Shown: positions 34,314 to 43,174, counted from the stretch's first letter. The stretch: 64,000 nt of DNA from Agrobacterium tumefaciens (GCF_013337285.1 NZ_SUPW01000002.1:186001-250000), one strand, 5' to 3'. The notes: generated from the sequence alone by a model not told the origin. Program-made: numbers and translations.

Positions 34314-34927
34314 CGGTGATATTCGCGGAATGGACATATGAGCAGGTGCGGGCGCAGATCATCGAAGCGGCTCACACGCTGCGCGCCTCCCCATCTGATG
34401 CGGGGCCGCGACTGAAGAGCGGTTCTATGGCGTCTGTCCTGCACGAAATGGTTGGGGCATTCGGTGAAAGCGAGCACAACGTTCGCCGCGCGCCTCCGTC
34501 GGCAGGAGCCATCAGCCGGATGCATCAGGTCTGGGACTGGATAAACGCCTATCTCGATGAGGAGGGCCGCAAGCTGGTTTACGAATATTCCTTCATCAAG
34601 ACCCGCAAAGGCATCTATATCGAGGCCTATCTGCGAAAAATCGACATGTCGAGACGAACTTTCGACCGCCGAATTCAGGCGTATTGTCAACAAATTGCGG
34701 ACAATCTCAACCAAAAGCACCAAATCCGGTTGACGACCGCGCTGGACGGCGTGGCGCAAATCGACATAGAACACGCATCAACAACGGTAGCTTCAAAGAA
34801 ATGCGCCACGGACTGGCGAGACGATGAAGTCACCGGCCAGAAGGACAGAGTGAGGGCTGATAACCTTGCTTACGCCCAATGGCGCAACGAACGCCGCCGG
34901 CAGCTTATCGAGCGCGCCGAGCGGTAG
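34310..34927 (+). CDS. DUF6362-like phage protein, possible late regulator
   Basis: 205 residues from ATG 34310 (ATGA overlap). The middle part reads RMHQVWDWINAYLDEEGRKL and the later IDMSRRTFDRRIQAYCQQIA resembles an HTH, a layout seen in DUF6362 proteins of rhizobial prophages. It is the last gene of the rightward early operon, where a transcription or antitermination regulator is often found. The role is inferred from position and the HTH-like segment. Confidence 0.68.
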   Translation: MTVIFAEWTYEQVRAQIIEAAHTLRASPSDAGPRLKSGSMASVLHEMVGAFGESEHNVRRAPPSAGAISRMHQVWDWINAYLDEEGRKLVYEYSFIKTRKGIYIEAYLRKIDMSRRTFDRRIQAYCQQIADNLNQKHQIRLTTALDGVAQIDIEHASTTVASKKCATDWRDDEVTGQKDRVRADNLAYAQWRNERRRQLIERAER

Positions 34928-34994
34928 GCCGCAATCGACCCTTCCCCCTTGCGGGGAATTCGAACACCGGGACACCGGGCGCGGCGTAAATTAG

Positions 34995-35069
34995 AGCAGG
35001 CAGGGCAAACGGTAAGCCGCGCGGCTCATAACCGCGAAATATCCGGTTCAATTCCGGAGCCTGCAACCA
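34995..35069 (+). tRNA. phage-encoded tRNA with CAT anticodon (Met- or Ile2-type)
   Basis: Folds as a cloverleaf: acceptor GCAGGC/GCCTGC (six pairs) with an A:A mismatch at 1:72, a 3-bp D-stem GGC/GCC with a 9-nt loop containing GG, anticodon stem CGCGG/CCGCG with loop CTCATAA (anticodon 35027-35029), variable AAATA, and T-stem TCCGG/CCGGA with loop TTCAATT. The discriminator A is followed by an encoded CCA. Position 8 is A, not the usual U. The unpaired 1:72 is a hallmark of initiator tRNAs, but the GGG/CCC anticodon-stem pairs of initiators are absent. Confidence 0.8.
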
Positions 35070-35101
35070 ACCGCATGACAACGGACATTGCGTCGAATGA
35101 G

Positions 35102-35347
35102 TTAAGGTGTGGCCTTCCACTCGATTTCGGTATGCTCGATAGCAGCATCATTCGGTTCGTTGTAGTCGCGGCCATAGAACCCCGCGTGCAGTTCGGGAAC
35201 GTCTTTGACCGTGATCTTATCAATTTCCGGTGTGTCGCTGGGATGCTCAAGTCGGGAGACCGCTTCTTTAAAGCTTGAAGCAAACACAGTCCACGGATGC
35301 GAGACTTCGCCATTTTTGTAGTCGAACCGGATCAAGAAGAGTTTCAT
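35102..35347 (-). CDS. moron protein, unknown, reversed cassette
   Basis: 81 residues. The first part reads MKLFLIRFDYKNGEVSHPWT and ASSFKEAVSRLEHP, a small alpha/beta look like short Tai4/DUF-type proteins. It is transcribed opposite to the flanking phage genes with the next two, and the cassette is AT-richer than its surroundings. No family recognised. Confidence 0.6.
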   Translation of the reverse strand: MKLFLIRFDYKNGEVSHPWTVFASSFKEAVSRLEHPSDTPEIDKITVKDVPELHAGFYGRDYNEPNDAAIEHTEIEWKATP

Positions 35348-35371
35348 AGGACGTCCTCGGGTTGGTTGCTG

Positions 35372-35728
35372 TTAGTCTGGAACAGGAACAGTGCCAACAC
35401 GGCAATTTCCCGGTCGCGTGTTATTCCAGAATATTGCCAGCTCGCGGCGGTGCTCTCGCCACCACTCTTTGATCAGAGGCTCATGCTCCTCAAGGCCTCG
35501 CACACCGCGGAGACGTCTGCATTGATCCAGAGTGAAACTGGCGTCTTCGCCGTTGTATCTGACATGAAAATGCGGAGGCGGATGTTCGTTCGCCCTGACT
35601 TCGATTTTGAGGCCATCATACATCGCGACCATGTGCTTGGTGATCAAGCCGTTGCCGCCAGAACTATTTAAGAGAAGCCACAGTCGGCGCTCAAGCTTTT
35701 CGTCCAATGGGATTTTAATTAAACTCAT
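35372..35728 (-). CDS. DUF4160 domain protein (TA-like cassette)
   Basis: About 118 residues from ATG 35728 (an upstream start at 35758 overlaps the preceding gene). It has the DUF4160 pattern: MYDGLKIEVRANEHPPPHFH, then VRYNGEDASFTLDQ and a tail with EPLIKEWWREHRRELAIFWN. DUF4160 genes are often paired with DUF2442 in toxin-antitoxin-like loci. The upstream neighbour (35736-35954) has the right size for a partner but is not clearly DUF2442. A lysogenic-conversion or addiction function is inferred. Confidence 0.78.
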   Translation of the reverse strand: MSLIKIPLDEKLERRLWLLLNSSGGNGLITKHMVAMYDGLKIEVRANEHPPPHFHVRYNGEDASFTLDQCRRLRGVRGLEEHEPLIKEWWREHRRELAIFWNNTRPGNCRVGTVPVPD

Positions 35729-35735
35729 TGCTGCC

Positions 35736-35954
35736 TTACCGACCAGGGTCTTCGGCAATTAGTTCAATGGTCTCATTGAGAAAATCGGAAATCTTCTTTG
35801 CCTCCTCGTAGGAAGTTCCTGGCTTCAAGCGAAAGTCAGTATTGTTGCTGAAAAATGCTAGATCGTCGCCGCTGTACGGATCGATAAAAATGAATGGCGT
35901 GCCGTCCCCAAATTCAGCGACACGGAAATGCGGGCGCGCGGTTTTCAAGGCCAT
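35736..35954 (-). CDS. small moron protein upstream of DUF4160
   Basis: 72 residues, beta-rich N-terminus (HFRVAEFGDGTPFIFIDPYS) and helical acidic C-terminus (YEEAKKISDFLNETIELIAE). It is the first gene of the reversed three-gene cassette. No family recognised; a possible partner or antitoxin for the DUF4160 protein by position. Confidence 0.6.
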   Translation of the reverse strand: MALKTARPHFRVAEFGDGTPFIFIDPYSGDDLAFFSNNTDFRLKPGTSYEEAKKISDFLNETIELIAEDPGR

Positions 35955-36067
35955 ATCTCTTTCCCCTATTTATGCGCTTTAAAGATGCATGAGTGAGAAA
36001 TATTTTACAACATAGAAGTGCTACCGGCGGAAGTCACGCTGAAGCGCTCGCAACATTCAGGTGAAGC

Positions 36068-36400
36068 ATGGCTGACCTCGTCGATCTGGCCCGCACAAAG
36101 GCAGAAAAGAAGGCTGAAACCGACCGGTGGGAGAAAGCCTCCGCCGAAGACCGTCCGGATTATCCGTATGGCCTGAACCTGTTTCTCGATTACGAGACGC
36201 TGAAGAAGCTCGGCATGACGGACCATGACTTTGACGCTGGCCTGCCGGTGACGATCCACGCGGAAGCGATGATCTCGGAGGATCGTGTGGAAGTCATCAA
36301 TGGCGAGAAGCGGCATTCGGTCTCGCTGCAGGTGCAGAAGATGGCGATCGGCCAGGGCGCCGACAAAGACGTCGCTGAGAAATTCTACAAGAAGGCCTGA
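36068..36400 (+). CDS. small virion-module protein, capsid-staple-like
   Basis: 110 residues. A short basic/charged lead (ARTKAEKKAETDRWEKASAE) precedes YGLNLFLDYETLKKLGMTDH and a beta-rich C-terminus. The layout recalls the small 'capsid staple' proteins placed before the terminase in several podoviruses, but I cannot confirm that. It opens the rightward late module. Confidence 0.6.
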   Translation: MADLVDLARTKAEKKAETDRWEKASAEDRPDYPYGLNLFLDYETLKKLGMTDHDFDAGLPVTIHAEAMISEDRVEVINGEKRHSVSLQVQKMAIGQGADKDVAEKFYKKA

Positions 36401-36402
36401 CC

Positions 36403-36642
36403 ATGGGAGAGGTCGTTTACAAGGACGGCGACCGCATCCTTTCAGAGCGCGGTCAGAACCAAGACTGCATCGAATGTCTCGAAGGGCTTCTGGAAAAAGC
36501 CAAGGGTGGCGAAATCTGCGGCGTCGCTGTTGCCATCCAATATTCGGACAGGTCAACGGGCGAGACTGTGGCCGGGTTCATCTGGAATCGCTGCGTCGTT
36601 GGTTCTCTGGCCTTCCTCACGAAGCGCCTGACGCAAGAGTAA
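36403..36642 (+). CDS. small phage protein, unknown
   Basis: 79 residues, two bases after the previous stop. It has GQNQDCIECLEGLLEKAKGG and a beta-rich C-terminal part. No motif or family recognised; phage origin by position. Confidence 0.55.
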   Translation: MGEVVYKDGDRILSERGQNQDCIECLEGLLEKAKGGEICGVAVAIQYSDRSTGETVAGFIWNRCVVGSLAFLTKRLTQE

Positions 36643-36669
36643 CAGCACACATTTCAAGGAGACGGCGAC

Positions 36670-36912
36670 ATGGCCGAGCGTAACCAGTACGGGACCGAGC
36701 CGGGACGGCTGTTCAACATCGCCAAGAGCGATACCGTCGATCTGGCGAATGATACTCGCGGACTGATCATCGGCACTGAAGGCGATATCAAGGTCACGGA
36801 CGACAAAGGCGTCACCGACACCTTCACGATGCCTGCCGGCGTCTTCCCGATCCGGGTAAGGCGCATCTGGAACACAGGTACGACGGCGTCTGGGCTTGTC
36901 GGGATCTACTGA
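36670..36912 (+). CDS. spike/decoration-like small phage protein
   Basis: 80 residues after AAGGAGA. The sequence DTVDLANDTRGLIIGTEGDI and PAGVFPIRVRRIWNTGTTAS matches the pattern of short beta-barrel proteins found as spike-base or decoration components in alphaproteobacterial phages (dl..tRGL.vG..G...v, GTTA). It would be a structural protein; the exact place in the virion is unknown. Confidence 0.65.
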   Translation: MAERNQYGTEPGRLFNIAKSDTVDLANDTRGLIIGTEGDIKVTDDKGVTDTFTMPAGVFPIRVRRIWNTGTTASGLVGIY

Positions 36913-36914
36913 CC

Positions 36915-37355
36915 ATGGCGCGACAGACGTCATACAAGCCTGAATACGCGGAACAGGCTGAAAAACTCTGCGAGCAGGGGCTGACGGACAAGCAGCTTGC
37001 CGAATTCTTCGGAGTGTCTGACCGCACTATCCAGCGCTGGAAGATCGATTACCCGGAATTCTGTCAGTCCTTAAAGGTTGGCAAGGACATTTCGGACGAG
37101 GCCGTCGAGCGCAGTCTGTTTCAAAGGGCGATCGGTTATTCTCACCCTGACGTTGACATCAAAGTCATCGACGGCGCGGTGGTGAAGACCGAAGTTACCA
37201 AGCACTACCCGCCGGACACAACAGCGGCCATCTTCTGGTTGAAGAACCGGAAGCCGAAGGACTGGCGGGACAAGCAGGAAGTCGAGCTTAACGTCAACGG
37301 CTCGCTCGCTGAGCGTCTTAATCGAGCCAAGGCAAGGAAGCCTGAACAGAAATGA
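36915..37355 (+). CDS. terminase small subunit
   Basis: 146 residues. The N-terminal HTH (EKLCEQGLTDKQLAEFFGVS, then DRTIQRWK) is typical of terminase small subunits, with a longer C-terminal helical region. It should recognise the packaging site and hand DNA to the large subunit. It overlaps the large-subunit start by 4 bp. Confidence 0.85.
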   Translation: MARQTSYKPEYAEQAEKLCEQGLTDKQLAEFFGVSDRTIQRWKIDYPEFCQSLKVGKDISDEAVERSLFQRAIGYSHPDVDIKVIDGAVVKTEVTKHYPPDTTAAIFWLKNRKPKDWRDKQEVELNVNGSLAERLNRAKARKPEQK

Positions 37356-38848
37356 TACCAGCACAGAAGCGCGACCCGGATGAAGACATTCTGGACGCCG
37401 CCGCTGAATATCAGTTCGACCCGCAAGGATGGTCCCTGTTCGCATGGGATTGGGGGCAAGGCAATCTGAAAGACATGGACGGCCCGCGCCAGTGGCAGGC
37501 GGATATCAACGCTGAGATACGCCAGCACCTGAACAGCGAAAACCGGTACCAGCCTTTGCAGATTGCCGTCGCCAGCGGCCACGGTATCGGTAAGTCGGCG
37601 GAAATGGGCATGCTTGCAAATTGGGCCATGTCCTGCTTTGCGGACTGCAAGATTGTCGCCACGGCGAATACTGAAAGCCAGCTGCGCACGAAGACGTCGC
37701 CCGAGATCGGTAAATGGTTTCGATCCTCCATCACGTCGCACTGGTTCGATGTGCAGGCCATGTCGGTCAAGGCGCGCGACGCGGAGCATTCGGACCTGTG
37801 GCGGCTCGATTTCGTCGCATGGTCTGCCCACAACACGGAAGCCTTCGCCGGTCTGCACAACAAGGACAAGATAATCGTCCTGATGTTCGATGAAGCCTCA
37901 AAGATTGCGGACAGCGTCTGGGAGGTCGCGGAAGGCGCGCTGACTGACGAGAACACAATCATCATCTGGATTGTGTTCGGCAACCCAACGCAGAACACTG
38001 GCCGGTTCCGTGAGTGTTTCCGTCGCCATCGCCGGCGCTGGATTCATAAGCAGATCGATAGCCGGTCAGTGCCAGGCACCAACAAAAAGAAGCTTGACCA
38101 GTGGGTCGAGGACTATGGCGAAGACCATGATTTCGTAAAGGTGCGAGTGCGCGGCATGTTTCCATCGGCTTCAGCAAAGCAGTTCATATCAGTCGATGAT
38201 GTGGACGCTGCCCAGAAAGTCCACCTGCGCAAAGAGCAGTACGACTTCGCTCCGAAAATCATCGGCGTCGATCCGGCTTGGACAGGTGACGACGAACTGG
38301 TCATCTATTTCAGGCAGGGGCTTTACTCGAAGCTGCTGCTGACCATGCCGAAGAACGATAACGACATCCTTGTCGCCAACCACGTGGCGCGGTTTGAAGA
38401 TGAGCTTGAGGCGGATGCGGTCTTCATCGACCTTGGCCATGGCACGGGCATCTATTCGGCAGGCATTACGCTCGGCCGCACATGGCAGTTGGTCAGCTTC
38501 GCAGAAAAAAGCGTTGACCGCGGCTGCCTGAACAAGCGGGCCGAGATGTGGAAGGGAATGCGCGACTGGCTCAAGACCGGCGGCGCGATCGATCCGAAGG
38601 ACGACGTTCTCTACCAAGACCTGATCGGCCCGGAGCTAATTGCCCGTGTCGATGGCAAGCTTCAGCTGGAAAGCAAGGAAGACATGAAGGCCAGAGGCCT
38701 GCCGTCTCCAAACCGTGCAGACGCGCTGGGCCTGACCTTCGCTCGCCCCGTTGCGCCGAAGGAGCGCGGCGATGAACGCTACAATCACAGCCGTGACACC
38801 AGCTACGGCGGCTCATCCCAGAGTGACGAGTACAACCCCTATTCTTGA
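37352..38848 (+). CDS. terminase large subunit
   Basis: ATP-driven packaging motor of 498 residues. The ATPase domain has Walker A ASGHGIGKSAEMGM, Walker B IIVLMFDEASK and a coupling-type FGNPTQNTGRF. The C-terminal RNase H-like nuclease has IIGVDPAWTGDDELV, AVFIDLGHGTG and RADALGLTF. Size and motif order fit the family. It follows the small subunit with a 4-bp overlap and precedes the portal region. Packaging mode (pac or cos) is not evident by eye. Confidence 0.93.
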   Translation: MIPAQKRDPDEDILDAAAEYQFDPQGWSLFAWDWGQGNLKDMDGPRQWQADINAEIRQHLNSENRYQPLQIAVASGHGIGKSAEMGMLANWAMSCFADCKIVATANTESQLRTKTSPEIGKWFRSSITSHWFDVQAMSVKARDAEHSDLWRLDFVAWSAHNTEAFAGLHNKDKIIVLMFDEASKIADSVWEVAEGALTDENTIIIWIVFGNPTQNTGRFRECFRRHRRRWIHKQIDSRSVPGTNKKKLDQWVEDYGEDHDFVKVRVRGMFPSASAKQFISVDDVDAAQKVHLRKEQYDFAPKIIGVDPAWTGDDELVIYFRQGLYSKLLLTMPKNDNDILVANHVARFEDELEADAVFIDLGHGTGIYSAGITLGRTWQLVSFAEKSVDRGCLNKRAEMWKGMRDWLKTGGAIDPKDDVLYQDLIGPELIARVDGKLQLESKEDMKARGLPSPNRADALGLTFARPVAPKERGDERYNHSRDTSYGGSSQSDEYNPYS

Positions 38849-38857
38849 GGTCCGAAC

Positions 38858-39154
38858 ATGGAACCCGAAGATTTTGACGTGCTGCTTCAACGGCAGCATG
38901 AACGCAGTTGTGCGCTTGAACGTGCAAAGAACGCCACCACGAACGGGCGCTTGTTCGCCGCGATGGTGTTCCTGTTGATCCTGGCTGTTGCTTCAACCGG
39001 CTCGCATCCGGTCCTCTGGCTCGCTGTGCTGCCCTTGGCCTCCATCGGCGCTGCTTACCTTGGCGATGTCATCGGACCGCGCTGGGAGCGCCCTCTGTCG
39101 ATTGCCGCGCTGTCGTTCGCCGTCCTCTCCCTTCTCATCTTCCTCTACCTTTAA
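38858..39154 (+). CDS. small membrane protein between terminase and portal
   Basis: 98 residues with two to three hydrophobic helices (LFAAMVFLLILAVASTG, VLWLAVLPLASIGAAYLGDV, SIAALSFAVLSLLIFLYL). No family recognised. Membrane proteins at this position could be holin-like or superinfection factors; position alone does not decide. Confidence 0.65.
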   Translation: MEPEDFDVLLQRQHERSCALERAKNATTNGRLFAAMVFLLILAVASTGSHPVLWLAVLPLASIGAAYLGDVIGPRWERPLSIAALSFAVLSLLIFLYL

Positions 39155-39164
39155 GGAAATCAAT

Positions 39165-39380
39165 ATGTGCGTTTTCGGAAGCAAGGCCGCTGCACCAGCC
39201 GCGACACCCGCTCTACCCGTCGAGTACGCCGCCCAGCGCGCGCCAACCAAAGATGCGGCTGCTGCCGCCGGCACGAATGCCAAGGACAAGCTTAAGGCTG
39301 CAGCGCCGACGATGCTGACCGGCACTACTGGCGTTGGTGCTGTTGACGCTACGGGCAAGAAGACGCTGCTGGGCGCCTGA
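39165..39380 (+). CDS. short alanine-rich phage protein
   Basis: 71 residues from ATG 39165. It starts MCVFGSKAAAPAATPALPVE and is Ala/Thr-rich, with LTGTTGVGAVDATGKKTLLG at the end. Similar short MC.FG-type proteins lie just before the portal in many podoviruses. Structural role unknown. Confidence 0.6.
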   Translation: MCVFGSKAAAPAATPALPVEYAAQRAPTKDAAAAAGTNAKDKLKAAAPTMLTGTTGVGAVDATGKKTLLGA

Positions 39381-39381
39381 T

Positions 39382-41088
39382 ATGAACGACACGATCCGGT
39401 CGCGGCACGAAAGGCGCTTAGCCGCCCTCAAGAAAGAGCGAAACGATTATGAGGCGCTGTGGCAGGAACTGAATGACTTCATCGCTCCTGGCCGATACCG
39501 CAAAGGCGACGCCAAGGAAACGAAGGGCAGACCGCCGAACAGCCGGATCGTTGATAACTCGCCCTTGCTGGCTCACCGTGTGGCGAGATCCGGCATGCAG
39601 GCGGGTCTCACGTCTCCAACTCGGCCGTGGATGCGATACAGCACCTTCGACGATGACATGAAGGAATTCGGGCCGGTCAAGAATTACCTGTACCAGTCCA
39701 CCCGTAAGGCTCGGGACAAGCTGGCCGTCTCAAACATCTACAATTGCCTTCACAGTGGGTACGGCGACGAACTGCTGTTTGGTCAGTTCTGCATGATCCT
39801 CACGACCAACAAAGGCACGCTGCACGGCATCATGCCGGTTGCTGGTCAGTACTGGCTTGCCTCAAGCGGTCAACAGCGCGTCGATACCTGCTATCGCCGG
39901 GTCTGGATGACTGTTGAACAAGTCGTCGGTCGCTTCGTGGTTCAGCCGAATGGCGATATGGACTGGACGAAAACATCCACGACCATCAAGAACTGCTGGG
40001 ACAAAGGCAGTTACGACGATTGGGTCGAGGTCTACAATGCGATTGAACCTCGCCACGACCGCAATCCCAATATTCCGACAAAGGCCAACAAGCCGTTCAT
40101 GTCGAACTATTGGGAGGCTGCGGGGCCAAGCAAGCTGATGCTGGAAATCAGCGGGTTCGATCGCAATCCGATCATCGCGCCGCGTTGGGACATCGTAGGC
40201 GAAGACGTCTATGCCGCCTATTGCCCCGGCATGGATGCGCTGCCTGACGTGAAGATGCTCCAGAAGGAACAAATCTGGAAGGGGCAAGGCATCGAGCATC
40301 AGGTTAAACCGGCTGTGGTGGCCCCGACAGCGCTCCGCAACAAGCGGAACTCATCCCTTCCGGGTTCCGTCACCTATGTGGACGAAACGAACCAGAGCGC
40401 CGCCTATCGCCGCGCCTTCGACGTCAACATCTCCGTGGGAGACTTGGCCGCCGATATCAAGGACGTCGATAACCGCGTCAACCGGGCATTCTTCGCTGAC
40501 CTGTTTATGGCGATTTCGAACATGCAGGGCATTCAGCCCAAGAACGTCTATGAGCTTACCCAGCGCAAGGAAGAGCAACTGCAGCAGCTCGGCCCGACCG
40601 TTGAACGCCAGCATCACGAGCTTATCATGCCGCTGGCCGATTGGGTGTTCGGCACGCTCGACGACCTCAATGAACTGCCGGAACCTCCGGAAGAACTGGA
40701 AGGCGTTGAACTGAAGATCGAGAACATCTCGACGCTGGCGCAGGCGCAGCTTGCTGTCTCCACCGGCTCCATTGAGCGCTTTCTGGCCTTTGTCGGCAAC
40801 ATCAGTGGCGGCAATGCGGAAGCGATGGACAAGGTCGATTTCGACCAGGCTATCGACGAATACGGCGACGCTGTCGGTGTGGTGCCGACCATCGTCCGCG
40901 CAGATGACGAAGTGCGGAAGATCCGGGCTGACCGTGCCGAACAGCAACGCGCAGCGGCTTCCGCTGAGATGGCCTCGAAGATGGCACCTGTCGTTAAGCA
41001 GGGTGCTGAGGCCGCGCAGTTGCTCGCTGAAACCGACGAGACGGGCGGGCCAGCCGCGCTGCTGAGCCGTCTAGGGGTCGCAGGATGA
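39382..41088 (+). CDS. portal protein (head-to-tail connector)
   Basis: 568 residues from ATG 39382, one base after the previous stop. Podovirus portal-type sequence: N-terminal SRHERRLAALKKERNDYEAL, LWQELNDFIAPGRYR, AGLTSPTRPWMRY, then a C-terminal part with LFMAISNMQGIQPKNVYELT and a helical coil (DEVRKIRADRAEQQRAAASA). It would form the dodecameric ring through which DNA is packaged and ejected. Length and position after terminase agree. Confidence 0.9.
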   Translation: MNDTIRSRHERRLAALKKERNDYEALWQELNDFIAPGRYRKGDAKETKGRPPNSRIVDNSPLLAHRVARSGMQAGLTSPTRPWMRYSTFDDDMKEFGPVKNYLYQSTRKARDKLAVSNIYNCLHSGYGDELLFGQFCMILTTNKGTLHGIMPVAGQYWLASSGQQRVDTCYRRVWMTVEQVVGRFVVQPNGDMDWTKTSTTIKNCWDKGSYDDWVEVYNAIEPRHDRNPNIPTKANKPFMSNYWEAAGPSKLMLEISGFDRNPIIAPRWDIVGEDVYAAYCPGMDALPDVKMLQKEQIWKGQGIEHQVKPAVVAPTALRNKRNSSLPGSVTYVDETNQSAAYRRAFDVNISVGDLAADIKDVDNRVNRAFFADLFMAISNMQGIQPKNVYELTQRKEEQLQQLGPTVERQHHELIMPLADWVFGTLDDLNELPEPPEELEGVELKIENISTLAQAQLAVSTGSIERFLAFVGNISGGNAEAMDKVDFDQAIDEYGDAVGVVPTIVRADDEVRKIRADRAEQQRAAASAEMASKMAPVVKQGAEAAQLLAETDETGGPAALLSRLGVAG

Positions 41089-41378
41089 CGAAAACAAGGG
41101 AAGAAACAGAACTCGAGCTGTCAACGCAGTTCGTGTTGGAGCACCCGCGCGCTCGCGAATTCATCTGGTGGATCATTGCACAGTGCGGCGTCTACAGCGC
41201 TGCGCCCGTGGTCAATGGCGAAACCGGTATTTCCATCGGCCGCCGCGTGATCGGCGTGACCATCATCAATCAACTCAACTCTGTCGAGCCTACCGCCTAC
41301 GCTCAAATGATGATCGAGGCACATAACCGCTCGGAGAAACGATCGAGGGAAGAGCATGAAACATCTTCTGAGGAATAG
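41085..41378 (+). CDS. Bbp19-like structural protein
   Basis: 97 residues overlapping the portal gene by 4 bp and the next gene by 23 bp. The segment EHPRAREFIWWIIAQCGVYS, then SIGRRVIGVTIINQLNSVEP and YAQMMIEAHN, fits the short Bbp19 family named for Bordetella phage BPP-1. Precise role in the virion unknown. Confidence 0.75.
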   Translation: MTKTREETELELSTQFVLEHPRAREFIWWIIAQCGVYSAAPVVNGETGISIGRRVIGVTIINQLNSVEPTAYAQMMIEAHNRSEKRSREEHETSSEE

Positions 41379-42150
41379 CGTCGTCTTTGCTCCCGCAGAT
41401 GAGGGCGCTTCGGGGGGCGGCGATAGCGCGTCTGAAGCCGCCAAGGGCGCTGACACCATCCTCTCTGGCGTTCCTGCTGCCACCGAAGGCGAGAATGGCT
41501 CTGCCGACGCCGATAAGGCCAATGCCGCGGCGTCCGACTGGAAGGAATACGTTCCGGACAGCAACAAGTCGGCTGACGATAACGCCAAGCTGAAAGCGGA
41601 ACACGACAAGACGAAGCCGCAGGAAGGCGACGAGAAGAACAAGGCGGCCACTGATCCGGAAGACACTGTGCCGGAAGATGGCAAATACACCATCGCCTTG
41701 GAAGACGGCATCCAACTCGATGAAGCCCTTCTGGAGAAAGCCTCTCCTGTCATGAAGGAAATCGGCCTCACCAACGCGCAGGCAACAAAGCTTGCCGGCG
41801 TTCTGGCTGAACAGCGCAAGACTGAATTCGACGCTCTCAACGAGCGACACCAGAAAATCACCGAGGACTGGCAGAAGGAAATTCGCACCGACAAGGACTT
41901 CGGCGGCGATCACCTGAAGGAAAACGTCCTCAAAGCAGATCGTGTGATTGCAACGTTCGGTGACGATGCGTTCCGCCGCGATCTGGTTGAACTCGGGATT
42001 GGCAACCATCCCGGTCTATTCCGGCTACTGGCCCGTGTCGGCAACGCTCTCAGTGATGACAAGCCCCTCACGTCGGAAACCCCAGCCGCCTCTACAAAGT
42101 CTCCTGAAGAGGCGATATACGGCGCAACCACTCCAACCCAACGAGGTTAA
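41356..42150 (+). CDS. scaffolding protein
   Basis: 264 residues, acidic and low-complexity, rich in Ala/Asp/Glu/Lys, as expected for a scaffold. A helical core (LLEKASPVMKEIGLTNAQAT, then KLAGVLAEQRKTEFDALNER) and a C-terminal segment lie just before the major capsid gene. It would template capsid assembly and leave the shell. It begins inside the previous gene. Confidence 0.82.
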   Translation: MKHLLRNSVVFAPADEGASGGGDSASEAAKGADTILSGVPAATEGENGSADADKANAAASDWKEYVPDSNKSADDNAKLKAEHDKTKPQEGDEKNKAATDPEDTVPEDGKYTIALEDGIQLDEALLEKASPVMKEIGLTNAQATKLAGVLAEQRKTEFDALNERHQKITEDWQKEIRTDKDFGGDHLKENVLKADRVIATFGDDAFRRDLVELGIGNHPGLFRLLARVGNALSDDKPLTSETPAASTKSPEEAIYGATTPTQRG

Positions 42151-42153
42151 GAC

Positions 42154-43149
42154 ATGGCCACTGTCGGCAACATGTACCCCACGCTCTCCGACCTGAAAAA
42201 GCAGGAATGGGGCGATGACATTGCAACCATCATCGACATGCTCGTCCAGTACAACAGCATGTACGAAGACGCTCCCATTCTCGAATGCAACATGGGCACG
42301 TCACACCTGACCACCGTTCGCACCGGCTTGCCGGTCCCGACCTGGCGCAAGCTCTACAAGGGCGTAATGCCCACGAAGGGCACCACGGCGCAGGTCAAGG
42401 ATGCGACCGGGATGCTGGAAGACTGGTCCGAAGTTGACGCGAAGCTCGTTGACATCGCCAAGAACCCGGCGAAGTTCCGTCTGAATGAAGCCAAGGCACA
42501 CATTGCCGGTATGGCCAACATGCTGGGCTCGACCGTCTATTACGGCGATACCGACGTCATGCCGGAGCGCTTTACGGGCCTTCATTCGCGCTTCAACTCG
42601 AAGACTGCAGCCAACGGCAAGCAGATCATCGACGCGGGCGGCACTGGCTCGGACAACACGTCCATCTGGTTCGTCACCTGGGGCGAGGATTCGGTTCACC
42701 TTCTCTACCCGGAAGGCACCAAGGCCGGTCTCCAGCGTGAAGACAAGGGCAAGACCACGAAGGAACTGCCCGATGGTTCCCTCTATGATGTCTACCGCGA
42801 GAAGTTCTCGCAGGACATCGGCCTTTCCGTCCGCGACTGGCGCGGCGTGGCACGTGTCGCCAACATCGACGTTTCCGACCTCCGGGCGAACGCGACCGCT
42901 GGCGGTGCCGACCTCATCAATCTGATGATTGACGGTTACTACGCCCTCCAGAACCCGAACCAGCCGAACGGCAAGACGGTCATTTATGCGCCGAAGACGG
43001 TGCAGACCTTCCTGCACAAGCAGGCCATGAACAAGACCAACGTGAACCTCACGCTCGACCAGAGCCAGGGCAAGCCGGTTGTTTCGTTCCTCGGCCTTCC
43101 GATCCGCCGGGATGACAACATCCTCGAAACCGAAAGCCAGATCGTCTAA
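42154..43149 (+). CDS. major capsid protein
   Basis: 331 residues. Starts ATVGNMYPTLSDLKKQEWGD and contains LVQYNSMYEDAPILECNMGT, VYYGDTDVMPERFTGLHSRF and LGLPIRRDDNILETESQIV, the style of HK97-fold capsid proteins of BPP-1-like podoviruses. It directly follows the scaffold and precedes the cement protein. A clean ATG with a standard site; high expression is expected. Confidence 0.9.
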   Translation: MATVGNMYPTLSDLKKQEWGDDIATIIDMLVQYNSMYEDAPILECNMGTSHLTTVRTGLPVPTWRKLYKGVMPTKGTTAQVKDATGMLEDWSEVDAKLVDIAKNPAKFRLNEAKAHIAGMANMLGSTVYYGDTDVMPERFTGLHSRFNSKTAANGKQIIDAGGTGSDNTSIWFVTWGEDSVHLLYPEGTKAGLQREDKGKTTKELPDGSLYDVYREKFSQDIGLSVRDWRGVARVANIDVSDLRANATAGGADLINLMIDGYYALQNPNQPNGKTVIYAPKTVQTFLHKQAMNKTNVNLTLDQSQGKPVVSFLGLPIRRDDNILETESQIV

Positions 43150-43174
43150 CGGCGGTCGAAGAAGGGTTGAAACC

